From NCBI GenBank assembly GCA_031213475.1, contig JARUPZ010000018.1, forward strand, positions 6,671,680-6,735,679: DNA of 64,000 nt, in the 5' to 3' direction. This DNA is from Nereocystis luetkeana. Its lineage: Eukaryota > Sar > Phaeophyceae > Laminariales > Laminariaceae. Positions 25,008 through 33,983 of the stretch are shown here, piece by piece. The translations under genes and the position numbers were made by a program. Under the pieces are notes generated by a model, which did no database searches, was not told the origin of the DNA, and was given only the letters and a program-made list of their open reading frames with translations. How positions within the stretch are numbered: position 1 is the first letter of the stretch; every line of letters begins with the position of its first letter.

Positions 25008-27420
25008 ATCAGTCATCACTGGGAGTTACTGGGGGTCTTGGGTAACCACGAACTACAACCACGGCAGAAATTCAAGGCCGGGTCACGACATGCGGCGACC
25101 AGTACTGGTACGAAGACTCGACTAGGTATCTTCAAGGATCCACAACGACCATCCTCCTACTCGTGGACTAGCACCTACCTAGGATACAGTACTACCACCA
25201 ACCTCCAGCCCACAGTAGATACGACGTGGGGACACCAGCCGGATTAATTATGTGGGTATCCTCCCCCCCTCCCAAGAGCCTTCGTTCCTTGCTACGAGTA
25301 ACCGGTCTCGAACAAATGGCGCGAAGCGAAACAAAATGTTCCCTCCCATGGAACGATCAGTCATCACTGGGAGTTACTGGGGGTCTTGGGTAACCACGAA
25401 CTACAACCACGGCAGAAATTAAAGGCCGGGTCACGACATGCGGCGACCAGTACTGGTACGAAGACTCGACTACGTATCTTCAAGGATCCACAACGACCAT
25501 CCTCCTACTTGTGGACTAGCACCTACCTAGGATACAGTACTACCACCAACCTCCAGCCCACAGTAGATACGACGTGGGGACACCAGCCGTATTAATTATG
25601 TGGGTATCCTCCCCCCCTCCCAAGAGCCTTCGTTCCTTGCTACGAGTAACCGGTCTCGAACAAATGGCGCGAAGCGAAACAAAATGTTCCCTCCCATGGA
25701 ACGATCAGTCATCACTGGGAGTTACTGGGGGTCTTGGGTAACCACGAACTACAACCACGGCAGAAATTCAAGGCCGGGTCACGACATGCGGCGACCAGTA
25801 CTGGTACGAAGACTCGACTACGTATCTTCAAGGATCCACAACGACCATCCTCCTACTCGTGGACTAGCACCTACCTAGGATACAGTACTACCACCAACCT
25901 CCAGCCCACAGTAGATACGACGTGGGGACACCAGCCGGATTAATTATGTGGGTATCCTCCCCCCCTCCCAAGAGCCTTCGTTCCTTGCTACGAGTAACCG
26001 GTCTCGAACAAATGGCGCGAAGCGAAACAAAATGTTCCCTCCCATGGAACGATCAGTCATCACTGGGAGTTACTGGGGGTCTTGGGTAACCACGAACTAC
26101 AACCACGGCAGAAATTCAAGGCCGGGTCACGACATGCGGCGACCAGTACTGGTACGAAGACTCGACTAGGTATCTTCAAGGATCCACAACGACCATCCTC
26201 CTACTCGTGGACTAGCACCTACCTAGGATACAGTACTACCACCAACCTCCAACCCACAGTAGATACGACGTGGGGACACTAGCCGGATTAATCATGTGGG
26301 TATCCTCCCCCCCTCCCAAGAGCCTTCGTTCCTTGCTACGAGTAACCGGTCTCGAAAAAAGGCGCGAAGCGAAACAAAATGTTCCCTCCCATGGAACGAT
26401 CAGTCATCACTGGGAGTTACTGGGGGTCTTGGGTAACCACGAACTACAACCACGGCAGAAATTAAAGGCCGGGTCACGACATGCGGCGACCAGTACTGGT
26501 ACGAAGACTCGACTACGTATCTTCAAGGATCCACAACGACCATCCTCCTACTCGTGGACTAGCACCTACCTAGGATACAGTACTACCACCAACCTCCAGC
26601 CCACAGTAGATACGACGTGGGGACACCAGCCGGATTAATTATGTGGGTATCCTCCCCCCCTCCCAAGAGCCTTCGTTCCTTGCTACGAGTAACCGGTCTC
26701 GAAAAAAGGCGCGAAGCGAAACAAAATGTTCCCTCCCATGGAACGATCAGTCATCACTGGGAGTTACTGGGGGTCTTGGGTAACCACGAACTACAACCAC
26801 GGCAGAAATTAAAGGCCGGGTCACGACATGCGGCGACCAGTACTGGTACGAAGACTCGACTAGGTATCTTCAAGGATCCACAACGACCATCCTCCTACTC
26901 GTGGACTAGCACCTACCTAGGATACAGTACTACCACCAACCTCCAGCCCACAGTAGATACGACGTGGGGACACCAGCCGGATTATTTATGTGGGTATCCT
27001 CCCCCCCTCCCAAGAGCCTTCGTTCCTTGCTACGAGTAACCGGTCTCGAACAAATGGCGCGAAGCGAAACAAAATGTTCCCTCCCATGGAACGATCAGTC
27101 ATCACTGGGAGTTACTGGGGGTCTTGGGTAACCACGAACTACAACCACGGCAGAAATTCAAGGCCGGGTCACGACATGCGGCGACCAGTACTGGTACGAA
27201 GACTCGACTACGTATCTTCAAGGATCCACAACGACCATCCTCCTACTCGTAAACTAGCACCTACCTAGGATACAGTACTACCACCAACCTCCAGCCCACA
27301 GTAGATACGACGTGGGGGCACCAGCCGGATTAAATATGTGAGTATCCTCCCCCCCTCTAAAGAGCCTTCGTTCCTTGCTACGAGTAACCGGTCTCGAAAA
27401 AAGGCGCGAAGCGAAACAAA
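24988..27420 (+). repeat. 7-unit higher-order repeat, copy 2 (2433 bp)
   Basis: Anchors 24988 to 27074 correspond to copy 1 at +2432/2433 bp. Unit 4 has a CAAAT linker in place of AAAA. Units 5 and 6 are replaced by AATTAAAG units (one with GGATTAATTATG, one with ACTAGG and TATTTATG). Unit 7 is the marker. Confidence 0.87.
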
Positions 27421-27440
27421 ATGTTCCCTCCCATGGAACA
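27251..27440 (+). repeat. Marker variant junction, occurrence 6
   Basis: It has the full allele set and closes the second 7-unit block. The next marker is 11 units (3813 bp) on. Confidence 0.92.
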
Positions 27441-29848
27441 ATCAGTCATCACTGGGAGTTACTGGGGGTCTTGGGTAACCACGAACTACAACCACGGCAG
27501 AAATTCAAGGCCGGGTCACGACATGCGGCGACCAGTACTGGTACGAAGACTCGACTAGGTATCTTCAAGGATCCACAACGACCATCCTCCTACTCGTGGA
27601 CTAGCACCTACCTAGGATACAGTACTACCACCAACCTCCAGCCCACAGTAGATACGACGTGGGGACACCAGCCGGATTAATTATGTGGGTATCCTCCCCC
27701 CCTCCCAAGAGCCTTCGTTCCTTGCTACGAGTAACCGGTCTCGAACAAATGGCGCGAAGCGAAACAAAATGTTCCCTCCCATGGAACGATCAGTCATCAC
27801 TGGGAGTTACTGGGGGTCTTGGGTAACCACGAACTACAACCACGGCAGAAATTAAAGGCCGGGTCACGACATGCGGCGACCAGTACTGGTACGAAGACTC
27901 GACTACGTATCTTCAAGGATCCACAACGACCATCCTCCTACTTGTGGACTAGCACCTACCTAGGATACAGTACTACCACCAACCTCCAGCCCACAGTAGA
28001 TACGACGTGGGGACACCAGCCGTATTAATTATGTGGGTATCCTCCCCCCCTCCCAAGAGCCTTCGTTCCTTGCTACGAGTAACCGGTCTCGAACAAATGG
28101 CGCGAAGCGAAACAAAATGTTCCCTCCCATGGAACGATCAGTCATCACTGGGAGTTACTGGGGGTCTTGGGTAACCACGAACTACAACCACGGCAGAAAT
28201 TCAAGGCCGGGTCACGACATGCGGCGACCAGTACTGGTACGAAGACTCGACTACGTATCTTCAAGGATCCACAACGACCATCCTCCTACTCGTGGACTAG
28301 CACCTACCTAGGATACAGTACTACCACCAACCTCCAGCCCACAGTAGATACGACGTGGGGACACCAGCCGGATTAATTATGTGGGTATCCTCCCCCCCTC
28401 CCAAGAGCCTTCGTTCCTTGCTACGAGTAACCGGTCTCGAACAAATGGCGCGAAGCGAAACAAAATGTTCCCTCCCATGGAACGATCAGTCATCACTGGG
28501 AGTTACTGGGGGTCTTGGGTAACCACGAACTACAACCACGGCAGAAATTCAAGGCCGGGTCACGACATGCGGCGACCAGTACTGGTACGAAGACTCGACT
28601 AGGTATCTTCAAGGATCCACAACGACCATCCTCCTACTCGTGGACTAGCACCTACCTAGGATACAGTACTACCACCAACCTCCAACCCACAGTAGATACG
28701 ACGTGGGGACACTAGCCGGATTAATCATGTGGGTATCCTCCCCCCCTCCCAAGAGCCTTCGTTCCTTGCTACGAGTAACCGGTCTCGAAAAAAGGCGCGA
28801 AGCGAAACAAAATGTTCCCTCCCATGGAACGATCAGTCATCACTGGGAGTTACTGGGGGTCTTGGGTAACCACGAACTACAACCACGGCAGAAATTAAAG
28901 GCCGGGTCACGACATGCGGCGACCAGTACTGGTACGAAGACTCGACTACGTATCTTCAAGGATCCACAACGACCATCCTCCTACTCGTGGACTAGCACCT
29001 ACCTAGGATACAGTACTACCACCAACCTCCAGCCCACAGTAGATACGACGTGGGGACACCAGCCGGATTAATTATGTGGGTATCCTCCCCCCCTCCCAAG
29101 AGCCTTCGTTCCTTGCTACGAGTAACCGGTCTCGAAAAAAGGCGCGAAGCGAAACAAAATGTTCCCTCCCATGGAACGATCAGTCATCACTGGGAGTTAC
29201 TGGGGGTCTTGGGTAACCACGAACTACAACCACGGCAGAAATTAAAGGCCGGGTCACGACATGCGGCGACCAGTACTGGTACGAAGACTCGACTACGTAT
29301 CTTCAAGGATCCACAACGACCATCCTCCTACTCGTGGACTAGCACCTACCTAGGATACAGTACTACCACCAACCTCCAGCCCACAGTAGATACGACGTGG
29401 GGACACCAGCCGGATTAATTATGTGGGTATCCTCCCCCCCTCCCAAGAGCCTTCGTTCCTTGCTACGAGTAACCGGTCTCGAACAAAGGCGCGAAGCGAA
29501 ACAAAATGTTCCCTCCCATGGAACGATCAGTCATCACTGGGAGTTACTGGGGGTCTTGGGTAACCACGAACTACAACCACGGCAGAAATTCAAGGCCGGG
29601 TCACGACATGCGGCGACCAGTACTGGTACGAAGACTCGACTAGGTATCTTCAAGGACCCACAACGACCATCCTCCTACTCGTGGACTAGCACCTACCTAG
29701 GATACAGTACTACCACCAACCTCCAACCCACAGTAGATACGACGTGGGGACACTAGCCGGATTAATCATGTGGGTATCCTCCCCCCCTCCCAAGAGCCTT
29801 CGTTCCTTGCTACGAGTAACCGGTCTCGAAGGCGCGAAGCGAAACAAA
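27421..29848 (+). repeat. 7-unit higher-order repeat, copy 3 (derived)
   Basis: The first five units (27421, 27769, 28117, 28465, 28812) match copy 2 at +2433 bp. Unit 6 (29159) has ACTACG and GGATTAATTATG instead of ACTAGG and TATTTATG. Unit 7 (29506) is not a marker unit: it has the CAAA linker and GGACCC, the two alleles that define block IV, combined with ACTAGG, CCAACCC, CACTAG and TAATCATG. Four further units lead to the last marker, so the block is also the start of an 11-unit interval. Confidence 0.84.
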
Positions 29849-31063
29849 ATGTTCCCTCCCATGGAACGATCAGTCATCACTGGGAGTTACTGGGGGTCTT
29901 GGGTAACCACGAACTACAACCACGGCAGAAATTCAAGGCCGGGTCACGACATGCGGCGACCAGTACTGGTACGAAGACTCGACTACGTATCTTCAAGGAT
30001 CCACAACGACCATCCTCCTACTCGTGGACTAGCACCTACCTAGGATACAGTACTACCACCAACCTCCAGCCCACAGTAGATACGACGTGGGGACACCAGC
30101 CGGATTAATTATGTGGGTATCCTCCCCCCCTCCCAAGAGCCTTCGTTCCTTGCTACGAGTAACCGGTCTCGAAAAAAGGCGCGAAGCGAAACAAAATGTT
30201 CCCTCCCATGGAACGATCAGTCATCACTGGGAGTTACTGGGGGTCTTGGGTAACCACGAACTACAACCACGGCAGAAATTCAAGGCCGGGTCACGACATG
30301 CGGCGACCAGTACTGGTACGAAGACTCGACTAGGTATCTTCAAGGATCCACAACGACCATCCTCCTACTCGTGGACTAGCACCTACCTAGGATACAGCAC
30401 TACCACCAACCTCCAACCCACAGTAGATACGACGTGGGGACACCAGCCGGATTAATTATGTGGGTATCCTCCCCCCCTCCCAAGAGCCTTCGTTCCTTGC
30501 TACGAGTAACCGGTCTCGAAGGCGCGAAGCGAAACAAAATGTTCCCTCCCATGGAACGATCAGTCATCACTGGGAGTTACTGGGGGTCTTGGGTAACCAC
30601 GAACTACAACCACGGCAGAAATTCAAGGCCGGGTCACGACATGCGACGACCAGTACTGGTACGAAGACTCGACTACGTATCTTCAAGGATCCACAACGAC
30701 CATCCTCCTACTCGTGGACTAGCACCTACCTAGGATACAGTACTACCACCAACCTCCAGCCCACAGTAGATACGACGTGGGGACACCAGCCGGATTATTT
30801 ATGTGGGTATCCTCCCCCCCTCCCAAGAGCCTTCGTTCCTTGCTACGAGTAACCGGTCTCGAACAAATGGCGCGAAGCGAAACAAAATGTTCCCTCCCAT
30901 GGAACGATCAGTCATCACTGGGAGTTACTGGGGGTCTTGGGTAACCACGAACTACAACCACGGCAGAAATTCAAGGCCGGGTCACGACATGCGGCGACCA
31001 GTACTGGTACGAAGACTCGACTACGTATCTTCAAGGATCCACAACGACCATCCTCCTACTCGT

Positions 31064-31253
31064 AAACTAGCACCTACCTAGGATACAGTACTACCACCAA
31101 CCTCCAGCCCACAGTAGATACGACGTGGGGGCACCAGCCGGATTAAATATGTGAGTATCCTCCCCCCCTCTAAAGAGCCTTCGTTCCTTGCTACGAGTAA
31201 CCGGTCTCGAAAAAAGGCGCGAAGCGAAACAAAATGTTCCCTCCCATGGAACA
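31064..31253 (+). repeat. Marker variant junction, occurrence 7 (last full one)
   Basis: It has the full allele set. The unit before it (anchor 30539) has a private G to A giving ATGCGACGACC. After this point only a partial marker is seen, near 32511-32535, with GGGGGCACC, TTAAATATG and GTGAGTATCC but neither CTCTAAAG nor TACTCGTAAAC. None occurs in block IV. Confidence 0.92.
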
Positions 31254-31576
31254 ATCAGTCATCACTGGGAGTTACTGGGGGTCTTGGGTAACCACGAACT
31301 ACAACCACGGCAGAAATTCAAGGCCGGGTCACGACATGCGGCGACCAGTACTGGTACGAAGACTCGACTAGGTATCTTCAAGGATCCACAACGACCATCC
31401 TCCTACTCGTGGACTAGCACCTACCTAGGATACAGTACTACCACCAACCTCCAACCCACAGTAGATACGACGTGGGGACACCAGCCGGATTAATTATGTG
31501 GGTATCCTCCCCCCCTCCCAAGAGCCTTCGTTCCTTGCTACGAGTAACCGGTCTCGAAGGCGCGAAGCGAAACAAA

Positions 31577-33307
31577 ATGTTCCCTCCCATGGAACGATCA
31601 GTCATCACTGGGAGTTACTGGGGGTCTTGGGTAACCACGAACTACAACCACGGCAGAAATTCAAGGCCGGGTCATGACATGCGGCGACCAGTACTGGTAC
31701 GAAGACTCGACTACGTATCTTCCAGGATCCACAACGTTCATCCTCCTACTCGTGGACTAGCACCTATCTAGGATACAGTACTACCACCAACCTCCAGCCC
31801 ACAGTAGATACGACGTGGGGACACCAGCCGGATTAATTATGTGGGTATCCTCCCCCCCTCCCAAGAGCCTTCGTTCCTTGCTACGAGTAACCGGTCTCGA
31901 AAAAAAGCGCGAAGCGAAACAAACTGTTCCCTCCCATGGAACGATCAGTCATCACTGGGAGTTACTGGGGGTCTTGGGTAACCACGGACTACAACCACGG
32001 CAGAAATTCAAGGCCGGGTCACGACATGCGGCGACTAGTACTGGTACGAAGACTCGACTAGGTATCTTCAAGGATCCACAACGACCATCCTCCTACTCGT
32101 GGACTAGCACCTACCTAGGATACAGTACTACCACCAACCTCCAACCCACAGTAGATACGACGTGGGGACACCAGCCGGATTAATTATGTGGGTATCCTCC
32201 CCCCCTCCCAAGAGCCTTCGTTCCTTGCTACGAGTAACCGGTCTCGAAGGCGCGAAGCGAAACAAAATGTTCCCTCCCATGGAACGATCAGTCATCACTG
32301 GGAGTTACTGGGGGTCTTGGGTAACCACGAACTACAACCACGGCAGAAATTCAAGGCCGGGTCACGACATGCGGCGACCAGTACTGGTACGAAGACTCGA
32401 CTACGTATCTTCAAGGATCCACAACGACCATCCTCCTACTCGTGGACTAGCACCTACCTAGGATACAGTACTACCACCAACCTCCAGCCCACAGTAGATA
32501 CGACGTGGGGGCACCAGCCGGATTAAATATGTGAGTATCCTCCCCCCCTCCCAAGAGCCTTCGTTCCTTGCTACGAGCAACCGGTCTCGAACAAAGGCGC
32601 GAAGCGAAACAAAATGTTCCCTCCCATGGAACGATCAGTCATCACTGGGAGTTACTGGGGGTCTTGGGTAACCACGAACTACAACCACGGCAGAAATTAA
32701 AGGCCGGGTCACGACATGCGGCGACCAGTACTGGTACGAAGACTCGACTACGTATCTTCAAGGATCCACAACGACCATCCTCCTACTCGTGGACTAGCAC
32801 CTACCTAGGATACAGTACTACCACCAACCTCCAGCCCACAGTAGATACGACGTGGGGACACCAGCCGGATTAATTATGTGGGTATCCTCCCCCCCTCCCA
32901 AGAGCCTTCGTTCCTTGCTACGAGTAACCGGTCTCGAAAAAAGGCGCGAAGCGAAACAAAATGTTCCCTCCCATGGAACGATCAGTCATCACTGGGAGTT
33001 ACTGGGGGTCTTGGGTAACCACGAACTACAACCACGGCAGAAATTAAAGGCCGGGTCACGACATGCGGCGACCAGTACTGGTACGAAGACTCGACTACGT
33101 ATCTTCAAGGACCCACAACGACCATCCTCCTACTCGTGGACTAGCACCTACCTAGGATACAGTACTACCACCAACCTCCAGCCCACAGTAGATACGACGT
33201 GGGGACACCAGCCGGATTAATTATGTGGGTATCCTCCCCCCCTCCCAAGAGCCTTCGTTCCTTGCTACGAGTAACCGGTCTCGAACAAAGGCGCGAAGCG
33301 AAACAAA
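31577..33307 (+). repeat. Degenerate transition zone between old and homogenised arrays
   Basis: Five units show an excess of private changes: C to T at 31675, A to C at 31723, AC to TT at 31737-31738, C to T at 31767 (shared with two older units), G to A at 31906 beside the linker, CTG for ATG at 31924, A to G at 31987, C to T at 32036 (breaks the palindrome), a partial marker near 32511-32535, and T to C giving GAGCAACC near 32578. The last two units bring in block IV alleles one at a time: the CAAA linker before 32614, then GGACCC at 33109-33114. Confidence 0.87.
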
Positions 33308-33684
33308 ATGTTCCCTCCCATGGAACGATCAGTCATCACTGGGAGTTACTGGGGGTCTTGGGTAACCACGAACTACAACCACGGCAGAAATTCAAGGCCG
33401 GGTCACGACATGCGGCGACCAGTACTGGTACGAAGACTCGACTACGTATCTTCAAGGACCCACAACGACCATCCTCCTACTCGTGGACTAGCACCTACCT
33501 AGGATACAGTACTACCACCAACCTCCAGCCCACAGTAGATACGACGTGGGGACACCAGCCGGATTAATTATGTGGGTATCCTCCCCCCCTCCCAAGAGCC
33601 TTCGTTCCTTGCTACGAGTAACCGGTCTCGAACAAAGGCGCGAAGCGAAACAAAATGTTCCCTCCCATGGAACGATCAGTCATC

Positions 33685-33704
33685 ACTGGGAGTTACTGGG
33701 GGTC
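33685..33704 (+). repeat. 10-bp imperfect tandem duplication inside the unit
   Basis: ACTGGGAGTT is followed at once by ACTGGGGGTC, matching at 8 of 10 positions. It is present in every unit examined and so predates the array. One unit has a private G to T in the first half at 2136. Confidence 0.75.
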
Positions 33705-33764
33705 TTGGGTAACCACGAACTACAACCACGGCAGAAATTCAAGGCCGGGTCACGACATGCGGCG

Positions 33765-33776
33765 ACCAGTACTGGT
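33765..33776. other. 12-bp perfect palindrome ACCAGTACTGGT (one per unit)
   Basis: The sequence equals its own reverse complement and contains a ScaI site. It lies at the same place in essentially every unit; the one broken copy I found is at 32036, where C to T gives ACTAGTACTGGT. The core CAGTACT recurs about 90 bp downstream in each unit. A conserved dyad could be a binding site for a dimeric protein, but no such protein is implied by the sequence. Confidence 0.85.
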
Positions 33777-33847
33777 ACGAAGACTCGACTACGTATCTTC
33801 AAGGACCCACAACGACCATCCTCCTACTCGTGGACTAGCACCTACCT

Positions 33848-33929
33848 AGGATACAGTACTACCACCAACCTCCAGCCCACAGTAGATACGACGTGGGGAC
33901 ACCAGCCGGATTAATTATGTGGGTATCCT
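33848..33929. other. Intra-unit inverted repeats AGGATAC/GTATCCT and CCCACA/TGTGGG
   Basis: AGGATAC at 33848-33854 is the exact reverse complement of GTATCCT at 33923-33929, with 68 nt between. Within that span CCCAC at 33876-33880 can pair with GTGGG at 33893-33897 across 12 nt, or CCCACA at 33876-33881 with TGTGGG at 33918-33923. The arms are short and mutually exclusive in part, so stable extrusion is unproven. Confidence 0.5.
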
Positions 33930-33940
33930 CCCCCCCTCCC
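33926..33940 (+). other. 15-nt pyrimidine tract with C7 (one per unit)
   Basis: TCCTC followed by CCCCCCTCCC gives an uninterrupted pyrimidine run; the minus strand is correspondingly G-rich with runs of three and seven G. It is constant in length wherever I looked, and the marker units change only its right edge (CTCTAAAG). It could favour unusual DNA structure, but it falls short of four GGG runs. Confidence 0.75.
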
Positions 33941-33979
33941 AAGAGCCTTCGTTCCTTGCTACGAGTAACCGGTCTCGAA

Positions 33980-33983
33980 CAAA
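33980..33983 (+). other. Length-setting linker (CAAA in the homogenised unit)
   Basis: Between TCTCGAA and GGCGCG each unit has one of five states: nothing (343 bp), AAAA or CAAA (347 bp), CAAAT or AAAAT (348 bp). In the heterogeneous part I count 17, 33 (one with an adjacent base change), 3, 41 and 2 respectively, which accounts exactly for the anchor spacing. CGAA occurs on both sides of the linker, which could promote slippage. All block IV units have CAAA. Confidence 0.92.

Larger units (their letters stand above)
1..33046 (+). repeat. Heterogeneous, mosaic part of the array (blocks I-III)
   Basis: About 95 units that differ from one another at a limited set of recurring sites: the linker; AATTC versus AATTA after CAGA; ACTACG versus ACTAGG; TACTCGTGG versus TACTTGTGG or TACTCGTAA; CAGTAC versus CAGCAC; CCAGCCC versus CCAACCC; CACCAG versus CACTAG; GGATTAATTATG versus forms with GTATTAA, TAATCATG, TATTTATG or TAACTCTG; CCTTGCTAC versus CCTTCCTAC; and GAGTAACC versus GAGTAGCC. 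The alleles occur in many combinations, so units look like recombinants of a small pool. That is expected from repeated unequal exchange and gene conversion. Nearly all units carry the BamHI site GGATCC; exceptions I found are near 7102 and 29654. Confidence 0.93.
33637..33983 (+). repeat. Reference unit (347 bp) of the homogenised subfamily
   Basis: This unit stands for the roughly 89 near-identical copies of block IV. It begins after the linker with GGCGCGAAGCG. Landmarks in order are: ATGTTCCC at 33655; NcoI site CCATGG just after; a 10-bp imperfect tandem duplication beginning ACTGGG at 33685-33704; a BstEII-type GGTAACC; a 12-bp perfect palindrome at 33765-33776; a SnaBI site TACGTA; GGACCC where older units have the BamHI site GGATCC; AvrII CCTAGG; a 15-nt pyrimidine tract with seven C in a row at 33926-33940; and the CAAA linker at 33980-33983. 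Composition by hand count is 108 C, 79 G and 53.9% GC, with 22 CpG. No reading frame longer than 122 codons exists, and none resembles a known protein. Confidence 0.95.

Noticed and set aside
33685-33716. G-quadruplex on the + strand (GGG, GGGGG, GGG)
   Set aside because: There are only three runs of three or more G within reach; a four-run canonical motif is absent on both strands.
33767-33781. CENP-B box-like match on the minus strand (TTCG, four bases, A, two bases)
   Set aside because: The left half fits, but the required CGGG is ACTG. Half matches are expected by chance and no better match was found on either strand.
33546-33914. 122-codon reading frame, repeated in block IV, and the similar 62-140-codon frames elsewhere
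   Set aside because: They recur with the satellite period, overlap in several frames, use GTG or TTG starts, end in each unit because 347 is not a multiple of 3, and show no domain or codon pattern. They are echoes of the repeat.
33972-33980. RNA polymerase III B-box match GTTCGAGAC on the minus strand in units with CAAA or CAAAT linkers
   Set aside because: A match to GWTCRANNC is expected by chance in about one of six 347-bp units when both strands are counted. I see no A box at a suitable distance, no T-stem pairing and no TTTT terminator.
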